DNA of 64,000 bases from Undaria pinnatifida. Its lineage: Eukaryota; Sar; Phaeophyceae; Laminariales; Alariaceae. Positions 33,576 through 44,948 of this stretch are shown here, piece after piece. The position numbers and the translations under genes were made by a program. Under the pieces are notes generated by a model. The model was not told where the DNA came from. It made no database searches and worked only from the letters and a program-made list of their open reading frames with translations. The DNA lies in NCBI GenBank assembly GCA_012845835.1, contig JABAKD010000028.1, positions 13,454,717-13,518,716 of the forward strand. The letters run 5' to 3'. How positions within the stretch are numbered: position 1 is the first letter of the stretch; every line of letters begins with the position of its first letter.

Positions 33576-34081
33576 ATCATTTGACGCTGGTACTCACGGC
33601 TTGTTATAATTCACATGTTGTACACCAATAGGGTCGTATCATGTTGTCGGTTTGTCGGCACGCGGCGTAATGTTTGAGATGGATACTTCGTTCAAGTAAA
33701 ATGTGTGACGGTTTCGGAATATCATGTGTCGGTTCGGCAAGTTTGGGTTTCTCTTTTTAGTTTTACACGTCCCTGCGACGTGTATCTGCGCCCCGCGCTA
33801 CCAGCGCTCTGCGGGCTGGTCGTGGGCATACGACGTAGCAGGCCTGCCTTACGTAGAGTACTGACGTACGCGCTTCGTTTAGACCTATATACGAGTACAT
33901 ACCACATGTGCTTCGGCAACAATACTTCCATGGCGAGAAGCAGGTTCGTGCTTTTCGTGTACTAGTCTATGTCATATGATACACTGCTTGCAAAACGTCG
34001 TAAGTACTACTGCTACTTGGCCGCACGCTCCTTCGTGCCGCATGCCGTCCCTTTTGTAACTTACTCTCACTTAGGGTTCAC

Positions 34082-34680
34082 CATATTACAAACGGGTCAC
34101 GGGTGGCCTATAAATCACTCACCTTCGCGGTCGTTCTCACAGGTTGTGTTGATCTACAGCGGCGGCACTAACTTTCCCTTGGTCCTCCGTCCCATATTTT
34201 TCCTCCAGGCCCTCGGTGTCGGTCTCCTGAACTCAGTAAAGCGGGGTTTGGGTGGAAAGTCCGATTCTCGGGACGTGGTGATTCCAAGCTCGCCACACGC
34301 GCGGAGTGGGTATTCGAGCGATACAGTGCAATGGGATGCAGTATTCATACGTTACGGGTGATTAACATGCACAGGAAGGAATGATGCGTGACAGTGTACT
34401 ATGCTCCAGTCTTTCCTTTCTTCCATCGGCCGTGGTTAGAATAACACATGGTTGGTGGCCGGTGTATAAGTGAATATAACCCCGTTAAGATACGGCTTTC
34501 GAAATCCTCCAAACCGTCTTAAGCAAACGGCTGATTGCCGCTGCTCTTCCACAAGAATGCAGCAGGGAACCTCCGGCGGCTCGACCCGTACTAACACTCT
34601 GGTCCCTCCGCATATAGCCTGGTACGGACATCTTTAACATTTTTGTATTACTAGCATCCTGAAACCAAGGCCCCATAACA
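34082..34680 (-). repeat. ~600-bp LTR copy (same family as 22690-23291)
   Basis: It ends with CCCATAACA at 34680, matching the LTR end at 23291, but no polypurine tract follows on its right. It may be a solo LTR, a 5' LTR, or a 3' LTR of the degenerate pol remnant to the right. Confidence 0.7.
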
Positions 34681-34784
34681 ATGCCTTCTCGGGATGCGAG
34701 CGTTGTCGTTCCCCCGATGAGTGACGAGAGCACGGTGCACTTATCGTGATTACGACCTTACTTCGCCACTAACTCCACAATTTC

Positions 34785-36365
34785 TCAAAGAGCACGACCA
34801 TACCCCACCGCTCGTACAGACGTGCTAAAACCCATGACAATAGGGAGGGCGAGGTTAGAATGACCAGTAAAGCATGACACCAACTCCAACATTCGGACGA
34901 TGATATCACCGTCGGCCCCAACGGACGACCTCGAACGGCGAACCTCGTTTCGTATCCGCACGCGAAGCCTCACAACCTTTACCGGTCGCCCTTGCGTCCT
35001 TCAGAATGGGCGTCTGGCATCTCGGTTCCTTGCCGTGGCATTTATTCCAACTGTGTGCTGTTCGTGTAACCTAAACGCAGCCCTACTCCGTATCATGTTA
35101 GACACGGGGTGCGCCACACCCGAGTCGGCGGGAAACATCTCGTCGGACATGCACCGACTCGTGCGACGGCGGGGCCGGCGGCATCAGCTCCGAGGACTTC
35201 TCCTCGTGGGCTCCAAATGCGTTTGTCCACAATGCAAATGTTCTTTGGTAATGACGTGGGGACGTTACATGCCATCGGCTATGGACCTTCCCGTTTATAT
35301 ATCAAGATCCCAAGAGCTCACAAGAAACGCCAATAATGACAATGAAATTCCCTGACACAATGTATCAAACCATTCTATGTACGTAAAATGCCCGACGACA
35401 CGACCATAGCGGTGCAGCACCCCCTAAAAGCCCATGTCGGGTTATCAACCACAAGTTGGCTCAGACCGAGTAGCTTTGATAAACATATCTGCCGCCGCCC
35501 GGTGCGAACGCTGTGACAGTCATGGATGCTCGAAGCACAGCACCATCGTTGGACTCGCCTACCGAACGAGCTGTAAGCTCCATCCCAGCGCCATCTCAGC
35601 ATCCTTGTGTCTTCTGTACAGAGACCTTGGGCGGGGCCATGACGTCGATGCCGAGTTTCTTTCTCAGCATCTTGTGCCCGGTGATGACCGCATCGCCTCC
35701 CCCAGGGAGCACGATAAACGGCATGGTAAATTAGACTGGTACCCTTGGTGCTTCAATCTTTTAGTGGAGCGGACACGATTGCGTCTCAATACCCCACCTC
35801 TGGGCTAAAGACGTCGCCACACCCGCATGTCCAACAAACACCTGCGTTCAGGCAGTTTGCGTAATTTCGGCTGTCCCCACAGAGCATGTGCCAGCTCTTC
35901 CGATGTTGCCGTCATGCTTGAACCATAATCCATGAGCGCCTTGTCCTCAACAGTCGTGGAAGCACCAGGAACAGCAAGACGCCCCGCGAAATGCTGCGTC
36001 GGGCCCTTCACATGCCGTTCGTTCTCTACCGAATCCACGATCGTGTCACTACATCTGCCAGGCTGCACGATCGCAACACGGGCGGAATAATGGTCTTTGA
36101 TTTCCACGGCACTGCTGTGACACGAAGAGATGTTTTTCGGGATGTACCCACATGAAATGTTTGGGATTTCCTGGGGACACGTCTTCGAGAATAGCCACAT
36201 CATCATCAGTGATCGTTTGAGGCCGCTGAAACAATCAGCTGGGTCGCTGGACGTCGCTATCACGTTTAGGGCTGCTGCGAAGTCGCCCTTGGAGTCGCTG
36301 GACAGTTTTGTTGCGCAGAGGATCGCTAAAACACCGCTTCTGGGGTCGCCGGGCTTCTTCCACAC
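34785..36365 (-). pseudogene. Degenerate gag/pol remnant with altered retropepsin
   Basis: The minus-strand frame 35805-36365 contains a retropepsin-like site, DKALMDYGSSMTATSEELAH, where Asp-Tyr-Gly replaces the catalytic Asp-Ser/Thr-Gly. After it, weakly open frames run down to 34785 on the same strand, next to an LTR of the family at 34082-34680. In life this protease would process a Ty3-type polyprotein. The motif change and many stops indicate decay. Confidence 0.5.
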
Positions 36366-36504
36366 GTCTAGGACTGCGCCGGAACATCGCGTCTAGATTT
36401 GCGCAACATCATCACCGTTTGAGTCTGGGGGAACACTATTTCTGGGGTCGCTGCACGATCATTACCTCGATCTCCAGGCAGATATCTGCTTCATATGGGG
36501 CTGC

Positions 36505-36560
36505 ACTAGCATTTCGGCAGCATCTGTTTTGTACTAGCATTTCGGCAGCATCTGTTTTGT
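36505..36560. repeat. 28-bp perfect tandem duplication
   Basis: The unit ACTAGCATTTCGGCAGCATC plus TGTTTTGT occurs twice in a row (36505 and 36533). Confidence 0.95.
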
Positions 36561-38851
36561 AGCAGAGCCACACGTCTTCTTTGTGCGAGGGGGCGGCAAA
36601 ACCCTGGTAGGTTGCTACATACTTGGTACTCATCTCTACTTCTTCGTCAATCAAGTGATCGTTGGAATATTACTCAGTCTTGGTATGCAGTTGATAATTG
36701 TTCGCAGATATACGATTTGCCTTTATTCAAAATGAACCTGTTTTCCTGTTCATTCACCTACACTAGGTGCCCATTGTGTTTCAGAAGCAAGGTATGATGG
36801 TTACCTGCTGTTCGACGGCGATGTTATCAGAAAAAAAAACTACGGCCACAACAGCGTCGTCGTGTTTGGCGTGTGGAGATGTTTTGTACTGAGTATTTCT
36901 GTATGATGTGTATGGTGAGACCTACGCGGTTTGCCAGGTCTATGTGCTACACGGCGGTTTGAGCGCTCATCCACGCTTCAAACCTGTCATAACACCGTGC
37001 CTTTTTGTAGCCGGAACACGTGTTGTTGTAGCTGTTGCGTTGGATGTTGAAAGACTGACCATTTGTTACAAGCGAAGCTGGGGCGATTTTTTTTGCGGCC
37101 CGGCGAAATGATGAATTTTTGTTGCGGCATAGCAATTAATGGATTCCATGCATAATTGACACTAACAACAAGTAAGGGAAGTGTTAGAGTCGGTTCTTCA
37201 ATGACAAGATAAAAGTAAGCTTGGCGCACGTAACACGCTACTACTACTGTAGATACAGTTTATTGAGTAACTTTTTCGTGAATTTGGGCTGGTTGCAACA
37301 AGCGCTGGTGATCGTTCGCCATGATCGGCACTGGAGCAATGTTTCTACTGATTTCACGATGCAATTCGTATCGTTACCCATCATCAATATTTTTGTTGGG
37401 GCTTCCGTGGTGGGGGGGCGTTACGTGTAGGCCGATTAGCCTATACGCATTCAACGTTCAGTCCAAGCAGCTGCTTGTAACACTTCAATCGACGGTGAAC
37501 AGCATAGTTGCTGTGGATAGGATAAGCCTATGGATAGCCAAGATCGCTATATAAGTGCACTAGTGTTGGTAACCAACTGCAATAGGCATGATTAATCAAG
37601 TTTATCAAGTTTGTTCGGCTTGCTTAGTGTAAGCATAATCAAAGCAACTTTGTAATACTCATTCAATTTTTTAGCAAATATGTATGGTTAACTATACAAC
37701 CGAACCTAGATGATTGAAACATGCTCATTTGCGTATTTTGTGCTGGTGACATTCGTACTTTAGCGTCGCGGCACGGCTGCAAGCCTCCGTCGGCATTGCG
37801 CAGGCCACCCTATACTCGTTCTCGTCAATACCATGGATGGGAGACGTGGCTGTACACATCCACGAAACAGCTCTGAAAAACGCCGTTGGAGGGCTGTTAA
37901 GCCGTGCGAAGGCTTGCCCGCAAACACCTCGTCGTCTCCGGCAATAACCGTGCCCCCCAGATATGGGGGCCGGTGACGAAGCCCTGACATTAACGTGTTG
38001 GCTCGTTTGACGCGCGTGCCAGGGATTCGGATTATCTGGGCGTCACTTGGGGCTTGTTGTCAAGCGCGGTATTGACTCGTTAGAGGCGCGCGCTCATCGG
38101 CCTCGAGGACACGGTGTTTGGGGAAACCTTCGACGACAGTGTGCAAGTGGTGGCGAGGCCCGACTCAGTGGAATATCTGGAGTTAGCTATTTACTTTAGC
38201 CAGACGATCAACAGAGTGTTGTGACCGACTTCCTCCAGCAACTAACCTTTAGGAACCTTTTCAAATAACGGTTGGGGAGAGAAGCGTGACTGAGCACTGC
38301 CCCAGTTCGTCATGGGCGACAATTTCATGCACACTACTGACGGGAAAGCTGGTTCTACAAGGGAGCGGGTGCAGGTGGTTCTGCTCTATGTGTTGGAGTT
38401 ATCTCCAAGTTCTTTTAGTGGCGGGGGTTTGGTTGATATCAACCGTGTTTCGTGCCTCCATGGTTCTAGTCCATGAAAGACGTTTTCGAGTGCGCGTTAT
38501 AACAAAGTCAAGCGTCACAACATTTGGTTTGTAGCTTCGACGGATACACAGGTAGTTGGTTTAAGGACAATACGGATATGTGCTTACCGGAGAGGAGACG
38601 GGGTAGTTGGAGGGTGGCATGCTTAGTTGGTATGCCTGGTATGCGCAGAAAGAAATTCGAGAGCGTCTACACTGCAGTTTGCGCGTAATGAGAAGCGCAC
38701 TACACACACGTTCGAATGACGAAACCTAGACTGGGCGATCATACTGGTGTATGGATGGAGTACAGTACGAGCATGCCTGACGAGGAGGACGCGTGGGGTG
38801 ACATATACTAGATGCGCCGAAGAGAAAGACAGACGCGGTGTGGTGAATGAT
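36561..38851. other. No supported gene
   Basis: More than 2 kb with only short frames. No domain, LTR partner or satellite was recognised. Confidence 0.4.
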
Positions 38852-38856
38852 GTAAT
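38852..38856. other. Target-site duplication GTAAT (left)
   Basis: Identical to 42873-42877 and directly outside the LTR. Confidence 0.9.
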
Positions 38857-39294
38857 TGTCATGGATAATGTGTGATAACCTGGCACGGTGGTTTGAGAGG
38901 GTGTGCCGTCGATGTTAGTCAAGGTGATGGCACGGAGCGAGAGGGTAGCCTGGAAGACGAAGCGCCTCCGAGATGTAGAGAATATGTTGAATAGTACAAC
39001 GGTGGCGCTAAATTTGGCCAATACACACAAACATAAACCGCAGATTCGCAAGAGCTCAGACGACGGCCGCTTCCCAGACATGACAAGGACAGCTATGATC
39101 CGGAACGATCTACAAAAGGGAGCCACGCGAGAGAGTGAGCTACCTGAATATCAAGCGGAGAATCCTACGGAAGCAATTCCTCCGCACACATACGTACGTT
39201 ACACTCGAACCGAAACATATGAGATCTACGATACACAAGAGCAGTGCTACTGAACATTGACTCATAATGGCTATGTGCTAACATTTCCATAACA
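38857..39294 (-). repeat. 3' LTR of the copia element
   Basis: 438 bp, TGTCATGG...ATAACA on the plus strand. It differs from the 42438-42872 copy by many substitutions and small indels, so the insertion is not recent. Confidence 0.92.
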
Positions 39295-39302
39295 CCCCCC
39301 CT
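39295..39302 (-). promoter_or_regulatory. Polypurine tract
   Basis: On the minus strand a run of AG followed by Gs directly precedes the TGTTAT start of the 3' LTR. It would prime plus-strand DNA synthesis. Confidence 0.8.
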
Positions 39303-39497
39303 CAATCGAAGTTGCTCTAACTAGTACCAAACTAAGGACGATTAATTCACGCAAGTATTTTTGTTTCGTGCGTTTCATACACCAAAGTATCGTAAGCTGA
39401 CGATACGACTGCTAGGTGATAGGAATCACGGTCTACTTGACGAACACCGCAAGGGTGTCCACAGAGCAGATCTTGTCCTTCATGAGCACCAGCTCAT

Positions 39498-40455
39498 TTA
39501 CTTGGTTTGCTGGTCGACGAACGCCACGGCGTTTTTGAAGCCGCCGAGAGATTTAGGCGTGAAGGGGCCGAAGATGCTGACGGATACGAGTTGGAAACGA
39601 CGTAGAACATTGTAGGTGGCCTGCTTGGGGTGAGGGTGTTGTACGCTCTTCCCGAGTGGGCAGGTACTACAGTTCTTAAGGGTGCCGGTGTAGTCGACAC
39701 CGCTAGCCGGCTCTTTCCTCAGGACGTCCAAGCTCTTGCGGTTGATGCGTTTCATGCGCCGGTGCCACAGCTTGGCAGACTCCGACTTTAAGGCAAGGCC
39801 GTCAGGGGCTCGCTCGAGGACCATCTGCCCCCCGGCGCCACCCCCCAGTTTCACCTCGATGGAGCAGATGATTTTCACGGTCGCGTCGTCCACCCGACAG
39901 GCTTGCATCCGGCTAACCACGTCCCCCGACTCCAATCTGAGGTTGGCCGGACCAATCAGCGTCGCCACTCCCTTCTGCATCGCTGCGGTCACGGAGAAGA
40001 GGTTGGTGCCCAAGTCCGGCACCAAAACGACCCGAAAGAAGACGCGCCGGTCATTTCCGTTGTCGTCCGTGACGGTGCCGAAGATAGTTCCCGTTGTTAC
40101 GCCCTTGAGGAGATGCTGGCCGGCGGCGACTATCGTGTGAGGGACCTGAAGCTCTTCGACGTCGCACATGTGGGCCCGCGCTCCTGGTGTAAGCGCAGGG
40201 TTGAGGTAGTTGTTAGTCGCTCCGATGTCCACAACCATCCGAATGCACGACCCGTCTAAGAGAAAAGGGGCAAGCGGCATGTCCGCAGGAGTCGCCATGA
40301 ATACACCAAAAAGCCCTTGAGGCAAGGGGTGGTCCTGTGCAGGCGACGCCGAGAAGATAGATGAAAGCGCCGCCGGAGTGGCGGCGGACACCGCCGCAGG
40401 CGCCTGGGAAAATGCAGAAGACGAAGTTGACGCAGCCGGTGGAGCGCGTTGGGCG
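39498..40455 (-). pseudogene. Copia protease, GAG-pre-integrase and truncated integrase
   Basis: From about 40455 to 39498 one frame is open. It carries the protease with MVVDIGATNNYLNPALTPG, where Asp-Ile-Gly replaces the usual Asp-Ser-Gly, followed by VPHTIVAAGQHLLKG and LVPDLGTNLFSV. The GAG-pre-integrase zinc region is LWHRRMKRINRKSLDVL and CSTCPLGKSVQHPHP, with the second His of the motif lost. Integrase starts at FGPFTPKSLGGFKNAVAFVD and is cut off after about 25 residues by a TAA. A short further piece is in frame before the PPT. RT and RNase H are missing. Confidence 0.85.
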
Positions 40456-41115
40456 CTGATGAGAGAACCCGAATGAAGTTGGCGCAGCGGGAGCCTGCGG
40501 AGCTGTCGCCGGAGTCGATTGCGCCAAGTGAGCGCTTCCGATGTTGGGCAGGTTGACCCGACCCGCGGAATGCAGCAGCGCCAGGTTAGCAGCCAAGCCT
40601 TTGAGCTCCATCTCCTTGTTCGCACGAAAATCCTGCTGTTCCTGGCACTCAGCATCGCTGTGCGCGGTGGTGTTGTGGTAGGAGCACCATTTCGCCCGAG
40701 CACTCCCCCCACCACCACCGCGCTTGTTCTTCCAATTCTTCTTCCCCGGCTTCGGACGGTTCTTCTGCACTTGTTGGGGGCAGTCACGCTGGAAATGCCC
40801 GTACGCCTTGCATGGATGACCCTGGTCGGATGAGAATGCCGCCATCGCGGCCCCCCGGCCCGAGTAAACGGACGCTGACGCGTCGCGGGACTGCTGGTCC
40901 ACGTAGAAGCGGTTAGCCGTCACCTGGAGACGGTCAACGGACGTTAATTCTTCACGGTAGTGCATATCACGGATGAACATATACTCTGGGGCCTTCGTCA
41001 GGCCCGAGAGCATGATTTCTAGGTAGACCTCCGAGACCTCCTCCCCCAGGCCCTGGAGGCGAATCTTGAGATCTATTCTTTTTGTGAAGAAATCAATGGG
41101 ATCTCCGCCCGTCAA
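40450..41115 (-). pseudogene. gag: Copia Gag, C-terminal part with zinc-knuckle remnants
   Basis: The frame starts at 41115 and carries the second half of the capsid (EVYLEIMLSGLTKAPEYMFI and DRLQVTANRFYVDQQSRDAS), then a CCHC-like knuckle lacking its first Cys (PCKAYGHFQRDCPQQ), a Lys/Gly-rich stretch, and a second Cys/His motif CSYHNTTAHSDAEC. The latter resembles the Cys-X2-His knuckle of the gag at 1370-2980. Its conserved reading leaves this frame near 40455. Gag would form the particle and bind element RNA. Confidence 0.75.
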
Positions 41116-41502
41116 GTGCCGGAGGCCGAAAAGCTCTTTGTGGCACGCACGCCGAGATTCCTTGGTGTGAGCGTTGAAACGCTCGTTTCGGGCCTTTCAG
41201 GCCGCCGTTCCATCCGCCGCCTTTTCGTGAGTAAGAACGGTGACGTTGGCAGAACCGGAAGTGACAAAGAAGAGGAGGGAGAACAGGCGACTGTTAGCCT
41301 GGTCCCACTTGGCCCTATCTCCCTCGTCCGGCTCAGGTTCCGCAGAGCTGCCGGCCCCGGCTACGACGAGCTTGTGGTCCGGCGTGAAGAGGTTGACTGC
41401 ACTCCGGGGTTTTGTTTTCCACACGAGAAAACCCTGCTGCCCCGAGATGTCCCCAACGGCGTCCAGCATGGAGTGGAGCCCGGAGCTCGATGATTCCGCC
41501 AT
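41116..41502 (-). pseudogene. gag: Copia Gag, N-terminal part
   Basis: The Met at 41502 opens a frame (MAESSSSGLHSMLDAVGDIS) that holds the N-terminal Gag segment with KWDQANSRLFSLLFFVTSGS, the usual start of the UBN2/copia capsid fold. It stops at 41197. The domain resumes in another frame below 41140 after a frameshift. Confidence 0.75.
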
Positions 41503-42424
41503 GGCTGAAAGCCAGGGTCACACTCCCGGGCCTGGTCATGTTTTCGGCACACGTACGACGCCCCGAGAGCCTGAAAAAGGGTTGACGCCCCGTCCGGCGT
41601 TAGCTATCCGGCTTCCGCCCAGGCCCCTGCGCCCCGTCGAGCATAGCTCATGACCAACCAAAACTGCGGTGTTGAGACGACGGAGTAGCCAGTTCCGGCC
41701 TCGTCCTGCAGGTACACTGGTCAGATGCACTGCTAATAATTGCTACGCGTCTTGCAGCGTAGACCGTTGGCTGCTGCACGGATGCAAACAGGTCTGGTCA
41801 GATCCTTAGCCTACACACGCACCGATCAAGAAACCAGCACGAGGAAGATAGTTTGGACAGACCTACCTCGCGCATACCACAACGCGCAGGTCTACCTTGC
41901 GTATACTAAAACGTGCAAGAAAAGATACGTGAGCGGGTCACTTAGGTGTATCAGCAGCAGGTGGCTACCAGCTAGCATTAGTATCTTTAGCCTACACACG
42001 GTACCAAGCCGGCAACTCGGTACGTGGGAGATATCATGGATAGACTACGTCTCGCGAGAGAACCACGCGCAGGCGATTTTGGTCGCCAGTTACAGACGCA
42101 AAGAGAAACCGAGAGCGGTGCACCGCGCGCAGAACTAACAACCTACACAACCCTATTCGCCGATTGAAATCAACGCCTAGAAGTTGTGCTCCGGAATGCT
42201 TTAGACAAACGATAGAGTACCGAAAGTGCAGCCGATAGCCCGGTGATCAGTCCGTGCCCAGTAGGCAAGCGGGTTGACTCATTGTGGCCTCCAGCAGAAA
42301 GGAGGTTCCGGCAGTAGCAAAAACCGAGAATGGCCAAATCCTGGAGGACGGGTGTGCTCTCCACGGCACTCGGCGACAGACAGCAGTAGACGCGTAGTCG
42401 CCGCAGGCCCGCACTCACACACAC

Positions 42425-42437
42425 GAGGCTCATAATC
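42425..42437 (-). promoter_or_regulatory. Primer-binding site (initiator tRNA-Met half-molecule type)
   Basis: Directly after the 5' LTR the minus strand reads GATTATGAGCCTC. Apart from one base it equals the GGTTATGAGCC site of the gag-only element and is complementary to the initiator tRNA-Met anticodon arm. Confidence 0.6.
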
Positions 42438-42872
42438 TGTCATGGATAATGTGTGATACCCTGACACGGTGGTTTGAGAGGCTGTGCCGTCGACGTTAGT
42501 CGAGGCGATCCCACGGAGCGAGAGGATAACCTGAAAGGAGTGCTTGCGAGATGTAGAGAAGATGTTGAATAGTACAGCTGTGGCGATTAAATTGCCCAAT
42601 ACACACAGATATATACCACAGAGTTGCAAGAGCCCAGGCGACGGCTGCTTCCCAGACATGACAAGGACAGCTATGATCCGGAACGATCTACAAGAGAGAG
42701 CCACGCGAGAGAGTGAGCTACCTGGATACCACGCGGAGAATCCTACGGAAGAAATTCCCCCGCACATATGCGTACGTTACACTCGAACCGAAACATATGA
42801 GATCTACGATACACAAGAGCAGTGCTACTGAACATTGACTCACAATGGCTATGTGCTAACATTTCTATAACA
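42438..42872 (-). repeat. 5' LTR of the copia element
   Basis: 435 bp, TGTCATGG...ATAACA on the plus strand, partner of 38857-39294. Confidence 0.92.
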
Positions 42873-42877
42873 GTAAT
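42873..42877. other. Target-site duplication GTAAT (right)
   Basis: Identical to 38852-38856 and directly outside the LTR. Confidence 0.9.
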
Positions 42878-43499
42878 ACATATTTTTATTGCTAGTCTGT
42901 CAAATACGACAGCTGTGTATTCGACCGGTAGAATGTTGGATACTCCACCTTGCAAGCTGCATCACGCGTGATGCATTTTCAATTTGTTTCCGATCCAAGA
43001 GCTGTGAGTTCGACCGAATGAGTGTTCGATACTCAACTTTGCAAGCTTTGCTTGCGCAGAATCAGAAAGCAACCTCTCGCTCGCAGATCGACGGCGAAGA
43101 AAAACACAAAATAAATCGGTTTTTAGTTGACTGTAATGCACTCCACGATGTGCCCTGCTGTTTTTTTCAATTCTCGGGACAAGGCGTAATTCCACATTAG
43201 AAATCGTCAAATTTGCAGATTTCACTCGGATTTCACTCAGTTACCAATAATAATAGTCAATTGATCCACACCCTATGTCTCAAACAGCCAGTGCGAGTGG
43301 CAGATATGAAGGAATTTGGTGGGACTCATTACGGAAGGGAAAGGGGGCAGGGATGCAGCAGAGTAGTACTCGTAGTTCGTCAGTAACAATTTTTAGTACG
43401 GACTATGCGAGAGGTCACTCTCAATACAGCACAGCGGTGGGCTCTGTCGACGTGTGCTCTAGAATAGTAATCATCCGTAATTTAAAAGGTACAAAAACG
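42878..43499. other. No supported gene
   Basis: Non-coding stretch between the copia element and the truncated LINE. Confidence 0.4.
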
Positions 43500-44500
43500 C
43501 AGATAGAAAGCTCGGGGTCGAGATATACCGACGTCCTCAGAGGACCTGGGCGTGTTTCCGGCGGTACAAGGTCAAATATCTGGAACCGTCTGGGTGTGCG
43601 CTTGCGGCTGGCATTTTGGATGGTAAAAGCCGAGATGATCGAGACGGTACTCTACGGGTGCGTGACGTAGAGCCCGGAAAACCTGACTACGACAGGCTAC
43701 GGCAGGGTCACCACTTCGGGCACCTCCGATGCCTCTGTTGGCAGAAACGAATTCGCGACGACCACACCCTCTCGTACTCCAACGCGTCTGCCGAAGCAGA
43801 CTCCGAGAGTATTGACGTGACGATGCGTAAACGAAGGACATTTTTCGTGGGGTTCGTGGCAAATCTGGAGAAGAAGCGCCTGCCGCGTAGGGTGATGTTT
43901 GGGAAACTGGTTGAGGTTAAAGGATATACTCCGGGGGGCAAGAGAACGACTGAATGGTGTGTCTAGAGGAACAAATAACGGAATTTGGCATGAACTTCGA
44001 AGGTAGCGTCAAAAGGCTGCACAGAAGGCCAGTAGATAGTTTCAACGGGTCGAGGAGGGGGTCGAGGCATTCATGCGGAAAAGGTATAACGCAGAGAGCT
44101 GCAAAGCCGCAAGTCAATATTCGAAGGCCGCAGCCGTGCTACCCGCCGTTGACACCAATACGAGGCGGCTGGGAAGGGGGGGGGATGGGGAGGGGAGGGG
44201 GGCGTCGGGGACGTCCTACCCACGAGACTGAAGTATGGGTTTAGCAATCATCTTCCTGACGTATGCGACTTCCTATACCCTTACGTAGCTAGCATTAGAC
44301 CGCCCGGACTTCTTCCCCTTGCTGTGTGTTTTACCCTCAGTGCGCATTTTGCAATTGATTCCCTCTAAGTGCCCAGCGCCTTTTTCTGCCAGACGCCAGG
44401 ATCTACTGTTCTGGTGTATTTCCTTTCCTTTCACTCGTTTCTTTTCTTCCTTTGTGTAGTTGCGTCGGGTCTTTCGTGCGTATGTGTACGTATTGATAGC
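43500..44500 (+). mobile_element. 5'-truncated LINE, RTE-like, decayed
   Basis: It aligns with the C-terminal part and 3' UTR of the LINE at 50560-54890. Coding pieces include DDHTLSYSNASAEADSESID and RRVMFGKLVEVKGY, matching 53930-54110 of the long copy. A C/T-rich tail and the motif CGTGCGTATGTG near the end match that LINE's 3' end. Several frameshifts and a TAG are present. 5' truncation is typical of LINE reverse transcription. Confidence 0.85.
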
Positions 44501-44598
44501 GTTGGCTGGTCGGTTGGTTAATATTTTTCCCCGACACCCGAGCTCACGTATTCCCTTCCTGTAGTTTTACAACACGTTTTTTTCTCTCTTTTGTTGTC

Positions 44599-44948
44599 TC
44601 ATATATCTGATGCGTACTGTACTTTCCGTTGCATTTTGTAGCGTGTTAATAATATAATATACTCGGTAAATAATAAGAACTCAGTCCAGCTGTGAGGTCG
44701 AATATTTTGTACAAACTCATCGTTGCAAGCTGTGTCCGATACTCCGATCGCGCGTATTACGGATTGTGTGTCCTCATGATAGATATAGGTCGGCGACTCC
44801 CCCTGCAACTACAGCGTAGCTATCAGGGCAAACAGCGTGATGTAAGTCAGTCTGTGCCCGGAAATCGTAGAACCCGTTTCTGAGGGGCATAAAATCTGAC
44901 ACCTGTGGAAGGAAATGCATCCGATTATCAAGTGAATAATATAGTCTG
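44599..44948. repeat. LTR-like repeat (family of 10540-11530)
   Basis: It matches the junction region 11100-11340: GATCGCGCGTATTA, TTGTGTGTCCTCAT, the GACTCCCC junction, then CAACTACAG-GTAGCTATCAGG and AAATCTGACA-CTGTGGAAGG. It lies just beyond the truncated LINE and is probably a fragment of the same Ty3 LTR family. Confidence 0.7.

Larger units (their letters stand above)
38857..42872 (-). mobile_element. Ty1/copia element with paired LTRs and 5-bp TSD, RT deleted
   Basis: LTRs at 38857-39294 and 42438-42872 are direct repeats with TG...CA ends. The 5-bp duplication GTAAT flanks the element exactly (38852-38856 and 42873-42877). The minus strand carries, in order, the PBS-like site, gag, protease, GAG-pre-integrase and the start of integrase, then a polypurine tract before the 3' LTR. 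Reverse transcriptase and RNase H are missing, so the 4-kb copy is a deletion derivative. Two frameshifts and altered catalytic residues also disable it. Confidence 0.92.

Noticed and set aside
34900-35355. Plus-strand frame with MLDTGCATPESAG, looking like a retropepsin site
   Set aside because: No flanking protease strands follow, and the better protease reading, next to an LTR of known orientation, is on the minus strand. It remains a chance match at best.
41116-41653. Plus-strand open frames opposite the copia gag
   Set aside because: They are antisense shadows of the recognised minus-strand Gag.
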